A stretch of DNA of 64,000 bases from Palsa-1150 sp036490515 (GTDB lineage: Bacteria > Myxococcota_A > Polyangia > Polyangiales > Polyangiaceae), in contig DASXDU010000042.1 in NCBI GenBank assembly GCA_036490515.1, positions 124,001-188,000 of the forward strand, in the 5' to 3' direction. Below are positions 45,918 to 54,485 of this stretch, piece after piece. A program made the translations under genes and the position numbers. Position 1 is the first letter of the stretch; each line of letters begins with the position of its first letter. The notes under the pieces were generated by a model. The model saw only the letters and a list, made by a program, of their open reading frames with translations. It had not been told where the DNA came from and did not search any database.

Positions 45918-46421
45918 ATGGATGAGACACGCGCTACTCCGCCCCGCAAGCACTCACTCGCGGCCTTGGCTCTGCTGGGCGGTGTCACGCTCGGCGTGGC
46001 CGCGCTGGGCTCCATCGGCACGCGGAAGAGCGTGCGTTCGCCCTGGTACGCACTGCTTCGCAAGCCATCCTTTCAGCCGCCAAAGCGGGCATTCGCGCCG
46101 GTATGGACAGGGCTCTATGGGCTCATGGTGGCCTCGGCGTGGCGCGTGTGGCGCGCGCCCGCGTCGCCTCATCGGACGCGTGCGCTCGCGCTTTGGGGAG
46201 CGCAGCTCGCGCTGAACGGTGCATGGACGTGGCTCTTCTTCGGAGCTCGCAAGCCTGCCGTCGCGCTCGCCGAGCTCGTGACCATGTTCGGGGCGATTGC
46301 CGCGTACACGAACGAGGCGCGGAAGGTCGATCCCGCGGCCACGTGGATGATGGCGCCTTATCTCGGTTGGACGGGTTTCGCCGGCGCGCTGAACGAAGAG
46401 ATTACCCGTCGAAACGGCTGA
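45918..46421 (+). CDS. tspO: TspO/MBR-family membrane protein
   Basis: The protein has 167 residues and five membrane helices. It carries the family motifs: SPWYALLRKPSFQPPKRAFAPVW at the start of loop 1, WTGLYGLMVASAWRVW, LNGAWTWLFFGARKP, and the ALAELV helix. TspO proteins bind porphyrins and in bacteria respond to oxidative or light stress. It follows the lipoprotein by 67 bases on the same strand. Nearby porphyrin genes are absent. It is followed by two short hairpins that may end transcription. Confidence 0.93.
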   Translation: MDETRATPPRKHSLAALALLGGVTLGVAALGSIGTRKSVRSPWYALLRKPSFQPPKRAFAPVWTGLYGLMVASAWRVWRAPASPHRTRALALWGAQLALNGAWTWLFFGARKPAVALAELVTMFGAIAAYTNEARKVDPAATWMMAPYLGWTGFAGALNEEITRRNG

Positions 46422-46456
46422 TCCACCGCGGATCGTGACGGCCAGGCGCACGGCCG
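46420..46456 (+). terminator. Paired hairpins after tspO
   Basis: Hairpin 1 is GATCC-ACCGC-GGATC at 46420-46434, overlapping the stop codon. Hairpin 2 has arms CGGCC (46439-46443) and GGCCG (46452-46456) with an 8-base loop. There is no U tract. They could stop or slow polymerase at the end of tspO. Confidence 0.35.
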
Positions 46457-46814
46457 GCGCAGCACGTCGCATCCCGTCGTCGACGGCGAAGTCCCGAGCG
46501 AGTAGCCGTTTCCTCCGAAGAACCGTACGCCCCAGGAGTCAGTGTCCCGACGGGGCTGCAGGAAGGATGACCGGGGTAATGTGCATCCCGACGCCCATCA
46601 CGTTTCCAGGCAACATGGTCCGCCTCCTCAGCCGATGTGGACCTCTCGTCCGTTGATCGGACTGCGAGTAAGTGCCTGCGTCCACGACGGTCTGTGTCTC
46701 GCAGGCGTGGACGTGCAGCAGTCCAGTTTGCCCGGCCATCGTCGAACCTCGACGCGCCCTCGCGCCACGAATCGATCACGCGACTACGATTCATCGGAAG
46801 GCCCCCAATCCCGA
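46457..46814. other. Non-coding region between convergent genes
   Basis: This stretch of about 360 bases lies between tspO and the end of the TolB-like gene, which is on the other strand. The frames open here have no start with a ribosome site and no domain-like sequence. The base composition is somewhat less GC-rich than the neighbouring genes. I see no repeat or mobile element end. Confidence 0.4.
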
Positions 46815-47804
46815 TCACGGGACGTGTCCCTGCGTCGCTTCGCTCGTCACCACGAGTCGCAGCCGCCAGATGTGGAACCGCCCCGTCGCGTTCGCGTGGA
46901 AGTAGACGTAGCCGTCCTTCGCCCAGTCGGGCCGGCAAGCCTGGGTGTCGCCCTCGGTGAGCTGCTTCAGCCCGGAGCCGTCCGCGGAGACGACGAAGAG
47001 GTTCGAGCGCGTGGTACCCCGTTCGGTGAGGTCGCGCTCGCAGTACACGAGGGAGCGGCCGTCGGGCGACCATGCGGGTTCGACGTCGTCCTGAGCGCCG
47101 TCGGTGATCTGCACGGTGCCCGTCCCGTCCGCCCTCGCGACGAAGAGGTGCGCGTGGCCGTCGACCTCGCGCGAGAAGGCGAGGCGCCGTCCGTGCGGGC
47201 TCCACGAGGGCTCGGTGCCTTCGCCGAGCACCGTGATGCCCGAGCCGAAGAGGTCGGTCACTCCCAGGGCGGAGGGGAGGTACCGCTCGCTGCGCCAGCC
47301 CGTCTGGAACACGTCGAGCCTCGGCAGCGCCACCGCGACTCGCGTCCCGTCCGGCGAGACGGAGGGCCACGTCGCGGGCAAGGAGGGGTTTCCCGTGTCG
47401 GCGAGGAAGGTCGTCCGCTCCAGGCTCGCTCCGAACGTCTGCGCGAGGCGGTACCGCCCGTCGGTGCCGGACAGGACGACCAGACCGTCGCCGCGCGGCA
47501 TCCACGCCGGCTGGCGCTCGGTCTCGCCCCGTGGAGCGAAGTCGATTCGCGCCGGCGCCGGAGCGTGGATGTCCCGGAGGGCCATGCCCTCGACGTGGGG
47601 CGGAGCATCCGGGGAGCGCGCCACCTCGAACGCGATCGTCTGACCGTCGGGTGAGACGGCGGGGTCGAACTCGTTCTCCCCCGAGCGCGTGACCTGCTCG
47701 AGGTTCGTCGCCGCCTCCGTCGTCACGAGGCCTCGGCGGAGCGACGCGGAGCAACCGAGCATGGGAAACGACGCCGCGAGGACCAGGACAGCGGTGCGCC
47801 ACAT
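46815..47804 (-). CDS. TolB-like beta-propeller lipoprotein
   Basis: GGGAGG lies 5 bases before the ATG at 47804; 329 residues. The signal peptide ends at LGCSAS. The rest is built of PD40/WD40-like blades with the recurring P-x-SPDG motif: DPAVSPDGQTIAFEV, WPSVSPDGTRVAVAL, EPSWSPHGRRLAFSR, EPAWSPDGRSLVYCE, RPDWAKDGYVYFHA. It resembles the propeller of TolB, which assists the Tol-Pal envelope system, but lacks the N-terminal TolB domain. It is probably cotranscribed with the SPFH-domain lipoprotein upstream (11 bases between them). Confidence 0.88.
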   Translation of the reverse strand: MWRTAVLVLAASFPMLGCSASLRRGLVTTEAATNLEQVTRSGENEFDPAVSPDGQTIAFEVARSPDAPPHVEGMALRDIHAPAPARIDFAPRGETERQPAWMPRGDGLVVLSGTDGRYRLAQTFGASLERTTFLADTGNPSLPATWPSVSPDGTRVAVALPRLDVFQTGWRSERYLPSALGVTDLFGSGITVLGEGTEPSWSPHGRRLAFSREVDGHAHLFVARADGTGTVQITDGAQDDVEPAWSPDGRSLVYCERDLTERGTTRSNLFVVSADGSGLKQLTEGDTQACRPDWAKDGYVYFHANATGRFHIWRLRLVVTSEATQGHVP

Positions 47805-47815
47805 CGCCGCCTCCC

Positions 47816-49081
47816 TCAACGGGTCCCGGAGTACGGGTTGTCGCCCTGGCTCAGCGGTGAGTCGGCCTGTGGCGCGGTCGCCGCCGCGGGGCCGCCCGGC
47901 GGCGAGAGGGGTTGCCAGGGCGTCATGGCCGTCTGAAAACCGGGCATCTTCGGGAAGAGCCAGTTGGGCAGCTTCGCCCAGTCGCCGAGCAGGATGGTCG
48001 TCCCCTTGCCGCCGAGGTTCCCGAGCGCGTCGTACGCGTGCATCATCACCGTGTTCTGGGTGATGTCGGCCGCCTCGGCCTTCTTCTCCTCGGCGGTCGC
48101 CCGCGCCATCGCCAGCTTCGACTCGGAGTCGCCGCGGGCCTTGGCGATCTCGGCGTCGGCGTCGGCGCCGGCCTTCATCCGGTCGATCTGCCCCTGCTCC
48201 ACCGTGATCTTCTTCTCCGCCTGCTTGTTTCGCAGCTCCGAGTCGATGCGGAACTTCTCCTCGTCGGTGTCCCGCTGGATCTCGAGCTTCTTCAGCGTGA
48301 GCTCCGTCTTGAGTTGCAGCTCGCGCTGCTCGGCCTGCGCCTCGAGCTCGAGTTTCTTCTGCTCGGTCTCCGCCTTGAGCTCCGTCTTCTTGTGCGCCGC
48401 ACGTGTCTGGATCGCCTCCGTCTGGAGCTCGATCTTGCGTTTCTCCTGCGCCGCCTGGTTCTCGAGGAGCTGCTTGCTCGCGAGGGTCTCCTCCTGCGAT
48501 ACGACCCGCTCCTTCTGCGAATCCATGATCTTCGGGTCGTAGTTGACGCGCTCGATGAGAACGCTGGAGACCTCGACGTGCTTGCCCTTCAGGCGCTCGC
48601 GGAGCGCCTTCTCCATCTTGTCCTCGATCACTCCGTTGTTCCGCTGCAAGTCCGCGTAGGACTCGCGCGAGAAGACCCCGATCGCCGCGCTGTGGAACTC
48701 TGGAGCGATGACCTCCTGGAAGTAGCCAGGGCCGGTCTCCGTGTCGAGGAGGTAGAGTTCGGACACGATCGGCCGGTAGGAGACGGCCACGTGCGCGTCG
48801 AGCGGCAGGCCCTCCTTGGACAGCACGTGCATCTCCTCGCGCGAGGTCTGGTAGGTCACGTCGAAGTCGTCCACGCGCGGGCACTTGTTGCCCGGCTCCC
48901 AGAAGGGACACGCGAGGCGCTTCCAGCCGGGTTGCAGGACCTCGTGCTGGATCCCGCCGTTGCTCGGATCGAAGTAGAGGGCACGATGGCCAGGCTGGAT
49001 GGTCGCGCCGGCGCACCCGGTACCCATCGTGAGGGTGCTCAGGCCCAGGACAGACATGCCTATGATGGACGACTTACACAT
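47816..49081 (-). CDS. SPFH/prohibitin-domain lipoprotein
   Basis: GAGGT lies 6 bases before the ATG at 49081; 421 residues. The signal peptide ends at a Cys in MGTGCAGA, so the protein is lipid-anchored rather than having the usual membrane helix. Residues about 25-200 match the SPFH domain (VTYQTSREEMHVLSKEG, VAVSYRPIVSELYLLD, VLIERVNYDP). Residues about 205-340 are a long Glu/Lys/Gln coiled coil with repeated KKLELEAQAEQ-type heptads. The end is Pro/Gly-rich. SPFH proteins assemble into large rings at membranes. An SPFH ring in the periplasm or on the outer membrane would be unusual. Confidence 0.87.
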   Translation of the reverse strand: MCKSSIIGMSVLGLSTLTMGTGCAGATIQPGHRALYFDPSNGGIQHEVLQPGWKRLACPFWEPGNKCPRVDDFDVTYQTSREEMHVLSKEGLPLDAHVAVSYRPIVSELYLLDTETGPGYFQEVIAPEFHSAAIGVFSRESYADLQRNNGVIEDKMEKALRERLKGKHVEVSSVLIERVNYDPKIMDSQKERVVSQEETLASKQLLENQAAQEKRKIELQTEAIQTRAAHKKTELKAETEQKKLELEAQAEQRELQLKTELTLKKLEIQRDTDEEKFRIDSELRNKQAEKKITVEQGQIDRMKAGADADAEIAKARGDSESKLAMARATAEEKKAEAADITQNTVMMHAYDALGNLGGKGTTILLGDWAKLPNWLFPKMPGFQTAMTPWQPLSPPGGPAAATAPQADSPLSQGDNPYSGTR

Positions 49082-49170
49082 GACGACACCTCGCCCGCGG
49101 CGACCTGGGCCGCGCGTTCTCTCGTGGTTGAGTTTCGAACCGTGAAGGCGGCGCCGGAGCGCCGAAGGAA

Positions 49171-49734
49171 CTATTTCGACGCGGCCACGGAGTCGAGGTC
49201 GACGCCGTCGAGCCACCCGGCCAGATCGTGGCCGATCTCCATCATGCAGCGGTACATGACCGGCGCGCCCCTCGTGGACGGGACCAGTCCTCCCTGGCGG
49301 CAGCTAGCCTGCGACTGCGCCAGGTACACGTTGCCCGCTCGCGCCCGGAGCGTCGCTCGAACGCCGACGGTGAAGATGACGCGACCATCCTCGTATTGGG
49401 CGTCCGAATTGGTGATCTCGACGAACAGCTGCCAGCCTTCACCCTTCGGCGAGACTCCGCGATGGTTGCTCGCCCAGGGGACCGTCGCGGAGGCGACCGC
49501 GTGCCCCATGGCGGCCTCGATGTCGCCGTAGGCGACGCTCGTGCCCCTCACGGGCAGCGGATCGGCCACGGCGGTCGATCGGGTCACGACTTCGAGCGGC
49601 GCGGTCGTCGTCGGCGTGAGGGGAATCCCGGCGGTGCCGAGCAGCGGAACGATCTCGAGTCCGTCCGAGCACCCGACCGTGCTTGCCGTCGTGACGAGAA
49701 TCACGATCCACGCGAGTCTGAGCACGATCGCCAC
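49171..49734 (-). CDS. Small lipoprotein of unknown function
   Basis: The start is GTG at 49734 (a second GTG at 49725 is in frame); 187 residues. The signal peptide ends at STVGCSDG. The mature part has a Thr/Pro-rich stretch (PLTPTTTAPLEVVTRST), then a mixed alpha/beta domain with ASNHRGVSPKGEGWQLFVEI, VIFTVGVRATLRARAG and a C-terminal helix with two Cys (CRQGG, RCMMEIGHDL). I do not recognise the family. It precedes the SPFH gene by about 90 bases on the same strand. Confidence 0.75.
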   Translation of the reverse strand: MAIVLRLAWIVILVTTASTVGCSDGLEIVPLLGTAGIPLTPTTTAPLEVVTRSTAVADPLPVRGTSVAYGDIEAAMGHAVASATVPWASNHRGVSPKGEGWQLFVEITNSDAQYEDGRVIFTVGVRATLRARAGNVYLAQSQASCRQGGLVPSTRGAPVMYRCMMEIGHDLAGWLDGVDLDSVAASK

Positions 49735-49874
49735 TCAGCAAAGGCTCGGCCATCGCCCCCCGCGCGTGCCGTTCGCGTCCTTGCGCGGACTTGCGCGGTG
49801 GCCCGGTATTCATCGAGGCATCGACGACCGGAACCCTTCCGGCCCGGCCCGGACTTTCTCCCTGTGAGCTCGCA

Positions 49875-49902
49875 GGCTCCCGCCGGAAGACCGGGAGAGC
49901 CC
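49875..49902 (-). terminator. Hairpin after the cytochrome gene
   Basis: CTCCCG and CGGGAG (49877-49882 and 49892-49897) pair around a 9-base loop, and GGC/GCC outside extend the stem past one bulged A. It begins 12 bases after the cytochrome stop on the minus strand. No U tract follows. Confidence 0.4.
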
Positions 49903-49913
49903 CGAGGTGAAGA

Positions 49914-52900
49914 CTACGGGTGGTCGTTCGGGTTCGCCGGGTTCTTGCCCAGGGCGATCTCGTCGCCGTCGACGTAGCCGTCGCCGTCTCGGTCGACGCC
50001 CACGCGCCAGCCCTCGCCGGGCGGCACGGCGGTGAACGTGAGAGGCCCGAATAGGACGAGGCCGCGCAGCTGCGCGTCGGTGAGCGGCGGGAGCCACGAG
50101 ACGTCGGGCGTCCACTTTCCGCCCGAGTAGGTGAACCCGTGGTCCTCGAACAGGTACGTGCCGTGGGCCACGAGGTCCGTCTGCCCGAGTGCGGCCTGCG
50201 CCTCGAGGAGCGCCACGCGCGCGGTGACCGACGCGGGCGCATTCGGCCCGAGGGTGATCTGCTGGCCGACGATGGGGAAGAGGTTCGTGTCGAACGCCAT
50301 CACGTAGTCGGACAGGGCGTACCGGGTCTGCAGGCCCTGGACGGAGATGCCCGAGGCGGGGTTCGTGGGATCCGTGGGATCGTTGAACAGCGGGATGCCG
50401 TACGGGTTCGGCGGGATGTTCTGGATCCCGTCGAAGTCGACGGTGACCGTGGTCTGGATGAAGACGAACGCCGAGAAGAAGTCCTCTAGCTTGCCCACGG
50501 TGCCGTCGTGGATGAAGCCGAAGCCGCGCACCGCGGGCAGGACGGGGTTGAGCGGGGGAATGGTCGAGGTGACGTCGTGCACGGCGTCGAGCGACGACTC
50601 GAACATGCCGACCTTCTGGTACGCGTTGCGGAGGTGCGGGACCTTGAAGGTCTGCGTCTCGTTCTCGAACGAGAGGCGGCCGTCGGTGCCGAAGAAGCCC
50701 GGGTGCTTCGAACCTCCGAGGTTGCCGTTGCGATCCAGCACGTGGCAGCCGTTGCAGTTGTGGAAGCGGTCCGACGGCAGCTCGACGCCGTTCGCGTTGT
50801 TGGTGAAGAACGCGGCACCCGCCTGCTGGGTCGGCGTCAGGGAGTCGTCGAGCGCGCGGATCGGGTTCGGCGGGTAGCTCGCCTGGAGCATGAACGTCGC
50901 GAAGTCCGTCATGTCCGCGTCGCTCAGCTCGGCCGCGTTGCCGACGAGGCCCGGGAACGCGACGTTGAACGACTTGAAGCCGTTCACCTCGTCGAAGATG
51001 CCCGTGTTGGGCTGGGCCGAGACGACCGGGTTGCCGCTCGCGTCGAGGAACGGGACGCCCGTCTGCTGGATGGATCCGTTGCGGTCGCCTCGCCAGTGCA
51101 TCGGGCCCTGGTTGTCGAGCCCGCGCAGGCTCTGGGTCGTCATCGGGCCCTTGCAGGGCTCGTAGATCGTCATGATGTAGTCGGCCTGCTGCTTTCCGAT
51201 GAGGCCCTCGACGGCGGCGAGCGGGATGGTCCGCACGACGCCGTCGGCCTGGCCGGGTGCCGGCTGCGTGATGGGAAGGGGAATGGTCCCGGGGTTGCCG
51301 AGGTCCCAGGCGAGGCCGTCGAAGTCGCCGCCGATGTGGCAGCTCGCGCACGCCTGATCCCCCAGGGCCGACGTGATGGTTGCGTCGTACAGGTACTGTC
51401 GGCCGGCGGTCACGCTCGCGGGCTCGGGGCTGAACATCGGAACGTGCCCGACCTCCTTGCGCGCGTGCGTGTCGACGATGGAGATGCCGTCGTCGAAGCG
51501 TGTGAGCACGTAGGCGAGCCCCTCGCGCTCGTCGAGGGCGAGCCCCGTGGGGCCACCGGCGCTCAGGAGGACCTGGCTCTGGAAGCTCGGCGGAGCGGAA
51601 CCGGACTCGATGGCCGCGGTGTCGTAGACGGCGAGCTTCCCGGACCCTTGGGCGATGACGTAGAGGCTCTTGCCGTCCTGGGATACCTGGACGCCCTCGG
51701 GGAAGGCGAGGCTGAGGGCGGGGTTGCCCGTCCCGGCCGCGTGATTCAGGTGCGAGTTCAGGTTGGTGGAGGTGATCCCGCCGTTCGAGGGATCGATGAC
51801 CGAGATGCGGCTGTCCACCTCGTTGCCGGCGACGGAGGTGAAGCCCGGCGTGTGGCCCTCGAAGCGGACGTCGTTGTGGGCGTCCGTGTTCGAGACGTAG
51901 ACCTTCCCGCTCTTCGGATTGACCGCCATGTTGAACAGCGTCGTCCCCACGTGCGCGTACGCGGCCGTCTGCGCGGGCGGGCTCGCCGTCGCGTCGATGG
52001 CGAAGACGTCCAGATCGGGGAGCTGGACGGTGATGAACGGATCGAAGATGCCGCCGTAGGCGTCGATCCAGTGGTCGTTCCCGTCCGGGCCCGGCTTCCA
52101 CTTCACGATGAGACCCGTGCCGGGCTGGGGGAGGGGTTGACCCTCGAACGTGACGAACCCCGGTCCAGGCATCCCGTTCGGGTAAACCTGCGAGACCGCC
52201 CACTCCGAGGCGACCGTGGTCTGGTCGCCCGAGAAGAACGCGGCGGCATAGACCGTCTTCCCGTCCGGCGAGACCGCGAGGGCGCGCGGAGTGTCGGCGA
52301 AGAGGGTGATCTTCGCCAGGCGCTGGCCGCCGCCCGTCCCCGGGTCGTTCGCGTCGAAGACCCACACGTCCGCGCGCCCGGACGCCGGGTTGTGCAGGTC
52401 CGGATCGTCGGGCGAGTTCTGTCCGCGGTGCGCGGTCGTGATGAATGCGCGGCTCCCGTTCGGGCCTGCGAAGACGATGTCGCGCGGCTCGTCCCCGACG
52501 AGAAGCGTGTTGACCAGGTGCGGGACCCCCAGGTGATCCACCTGGACGATGCTGACGGAGTCGGAGAGGTGGTTGGCAACCCAGACGTCTCCGTTCGATC
52601 GCACGGCGACCGCGATCGGCTCGAGGCCGGTCAGGACCGACCCCACCGAGTGCAAGGTGTGGCCCGCGATGCGGAACACCTCGAGGCGGTTGTCGGGTGT
52701 GTTCGCGGCATACAGGAACTGACCGTCGGGCGAGAGGGCGAGCGGTCGCACCTGCAAGGTCTCGAACAGCGTGTAGGGGTTCGCGCTGACGGGGACCTTC
52801 CGCACGCCCGTCGCGGACTCGCTCACCGTCGCCGTGCCGCCGGGGGAGGGGTTTCCCGCTCCGCCGCTGCATGCCCCCAGTGCTGCAACCGCCAACGCTC

Positions 52901-52925
52901 CGGACAGGGCTGCCAATGCACGCAT
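49914..52925 (-). CDS. Beta-propeller / di-heme cytochrome c lipoprotein
   Basis: The protein has 1003 residues. The signal peptide ends at LGACSGG. Residues about 45-500 form a YVTN-type propeller (RPLALSPDGQFLYAANT, TPRALAVSPDGKTVYAAA). From about 515 the chain is a cytochrome c peroxidase/MauG-like domain with two heme motifs, CASCH near 526 and CNGCH near 722, plus FKVPHLRNAY, a typical conserved block of this group. The end has a calcium-type DRDGDGYVDGDE motif. Related proteins handle peroxide or make oxidative changes to other proteins in the periplasm or on the surface. The propeller could bind the partner. Expression direction is away from the 306-residue lipoprotein at 53268. Confidence 0.9.
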   Translation of the reverse strand: MRALAALSGALAVAALGACSGGAGNPSPGGTATVSESATGVRKVPVSANPYTLFETLQVRPLALSPDGQFLYAANTPDNRLEVFRIAGHTLHSVGSVLTGLEPIAVAVRSNGDVWVANHLSDSVSIVQVDHLGVPHLVNTLLVGDEPRDIVFAGPNGSRAFITTAHRGQNSPDDPDLHNPASGRADVWVFDANDPGTGGGQRLAKITLFADTPRALAVSPDGKTVYAAAFFSGDQTTVASEWAVSQVYPNGMPGPGFVTFEGQPLPQPGTGLIVKWKPGPDGNDHWIDAYGGIFDPFITVQLPDLDVFAIDATASPPAQTAAYAHVGTTLFNMAVNPKSGKVYVSNTDAHNDVRFEGHTPGFTSVAGNEVDSRISVIDPSNGGITSTNLNSHLNHAAGTGNPALSLAFPEGVQVSQDGKSLYVIAQGSGKLAVYDTAAIESGSAPPSFQSQVLLSAGGPTGLALDEREGLAYVLTRFDDGISIVDTHARKEVGHVPMFSPEPASVTAGRQYLYDATITSALGDQACASCHIGGDFDGLAWDLGNPGTIPLPITQPAPGQADGVVRTIPLAAVEGLIGKQQADYIMTIYEPCKGPMTTQSLRGLDNQGPMHWRGDRNGSIQQTGVPFLDASGNPVVSAQPNTGIFDEVNGFKSFNVAFPGLVGNAAELSDADMTDFATFMLQASYPPNPIRALDDSLTPTQQAGAAFFTNNANGVELPSDRFHNCNGCHVLDRNGNLGGSKHPGFFGTDGRLSFENETQTFKVPHLRNAYQKVGMFESSLDAVHDVTSTIPPLNPVLPAVRGFGFIHDGTVGKLEDFFSAFVFIQTTVTVDFDGIQNIPPNPYGIPLFNDPTDPTNPASGISVQGLQTRYALSDYVMAFDTNLFPIVGQQITLGPNAPASVTARVALLEAQAALGQTDLVAHGTYLFEDHGFTYSGGKWTPDVSWLPPLTDAQLRGLVLFGPLTFTAVPPGEGWRVGVDRDGDGYVDGDEIALGKNPANPNDHP

Positions 52926-53267
52926 CGGTTTCTCCTCCGCCCCGGCGCGGAAACGCGCGGGACGCTAGCAGTGACCTCAACCTTGCCAGGCGTCCACTGC
53001 GGTTGACCTGAATTCGATGAGATCCCCGTAGTTTGGTGCGAAGCGCGTCCATACCCGCGCAAGGAGACTCAGGGGCCCGCTGTTCGCCTCATCCGGCCGC
53101 ACGGTGTGGGGATGACGGGTGGATTCGAACGCACTCTCGAGGAATCCGCCTCGGGCGGATGTCCGTCATCACGCCTCTGCGTCTTCGCCGCGGCCAGTGC
53201 TGTGGTCAGACGTGCGCGGCTGCGGCGTCCTTCGACATCCCGCACCGGTACCAGTATTGACGGGCGG
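52926..53267. other. Divergent intergenic region
   Basis: This 342-base region separates the starts of the cytochrome and a lipoprotein gene and should carry both promoters. GGAGAAACC lies just before the cytochrome ATG on the minus strand. A segment GGATTCGAAC at 53121 looks like the T-loop of a tRNA on the minus strand, but no stem or acceptor fits. I see no clear promoter. Confidence 0.4.
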
Positions 53268-54188
53268 GTGCAGGCGGCCTCGCTCGTCTTCCGCATCGGA
53301 TGCCCCGTCTTCGTCGTCCTCCTGGGCGCGTGTGGCCGCAAGTCCGCGGAGACGTCGTCACCTGCCCCTGCCGTCGCGTCCGCGGTTTCGGCCGGCAGCG
53401 CGCCTGCCGGCACCTCGTCGGCGGGCACGGCGACCACGTCCTCGGCGTTCGCGCTCCAGCCGTTCGATCCGGTACTCCGCACGCGCGTCGTCGAGTTCTT
53501 CGCGAAGTACCAGGACGGCAGCGACTTCTCGTTCCTCCGCGCCGCATGCGCGTCGCCGGTGGAGCGCTTCGTGACGGCGAAGAACGCCGAGGTCGGGACG
53601 CTGATCGCGAGCGCACGTCGGTTCTTCAAGGACAAGCGCGGGCTGCGATACGAGCCCGACGTGAAGGCCATGCGCGTGGACCGCGACGGCGATCGCACCG
53701 TCGCACGGCTTCCACTCACCATGATCTGGGGCGTGCACACGCCCCCGGATTGGACCCCCAGCTACGGTGCACTCACTCCGGACGCGGGCTCGATCGATCC
53801 CCTCCGCGACGGCCTCGTCGAGCACAGTGCCAACGTCGCCGTGGAGATCGCGTTCGACGCTGCCGGAAAGATCGTGCGCTACGTCGAGGGCTCGCCGCAC
53901 GAGACGCTCCTTCGGTTCCACGCCGAAGAGCATTGCCTCCTGACGGACGACGATCCGGGCGTCCCGGTCATCGCGCTCGCCGACGGCGCGATCGTGACCG
54001 ACCTCGGTGACCGGTACATCACCCAGCAGTCGCCGAAGGGCCCGCAGGTGATCCGCCACGTGCTCCTGCGGGGCGGTGGCGACGTGTGGGTCAACGATTC
54101 GCGGGCGTTCGCCGTCGAGAACCGCTTCGGCGGCACCAGCGCGGGGCTCGCCGACTGCCTCACGCTCGTCGCCGATGGAGGGCGCTGA
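53268..54188 (+). CDS. Lipoprotein of unknown function
   Basis: The GTG at 53268 gives 306 residues and puts a good lipobox (VVLLGAC) near residue 24; the open frame upstream has no signal. An Ala/Ser/Thr-rich linker spans about 30-65. The domain behind it starts with a helix (FDPVLRTRVVEFFAKY) and contains alternating strands, including VARLPLTMIWGVHTPPDW, ANVAVEIAFDAAGKIVRYVEG and VIRHVLLRGGGDVWV. Two Cys (ACAS, HCLL) and a third near the end (ADCL) may form disulfides. I do not recognise the family. It is divergent from the cytochrome gene. Confidence 0.75.
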   Translation: MQAASLVFRIGCPVFVVLLGACGRKSAETSSPAPAVASAVSAGSAPAGTSSAGTATTSSAFALQPFDPVLRTRVVEFFAKYQDGSDFSFLRAACASPVERFVTAKNAEVGTLIASARRFFKDKRGLRYEPDVKAMRVDRDGDRTVARLPLTMIWGVHTPPDWTPSYGALTPDAGSIDPLRDGLVEHSANVAVEIAFDAAGKIVRYVEGSPHETLLRFHAEEHCLLTDDDPGVPVIALADGAIVTDLGDRYITQQSPKGPQVIRHVLLRGGGDVWVNDSRAFAVENRFGGTSAGLADCLTLVADGGR

Positions 54189-54485
54189 CGGGCAGGCCTC
54201 GCGACACCCACCGAGACTGCGTCGCCGGCGTGCGGCTGACGTGCACGAATCGCGCGGCAGCGGACCGAATGCTCGAGGCGCCCAGCGACGGTGCTGGTGG
54301 GTGAGCGGCGGACGGCGTGCCGTGCAAGCACACGGGCGCGCACCGAATTGTCTGAAATGGTGGGGCCGCGCTACGTGCGCGCGTCAGCGTGCCTCCACTC
54401 TTTGGTAGCGTGCTCGTCTCCACCCGGCGTGCGCGGGCCCGCTCGCGCGGCAGAACGCTGCCCGCCGACCAAGGACAGGAGCTCC

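Noticed and set aside
46539..46739. 66-codon minus-strand ORF in the gap after tspO
   Set aside because: No ribosome site, no domain-like pattern, and several similar ORFs occur by chance here.
53110..53150. Possible tRNA on the minus strand (GGATTCGAAC like a T-loop)
   Set aside because: The T-stem does not pair (only two of five positions), and no anticodon or acceptor stem fits around it.
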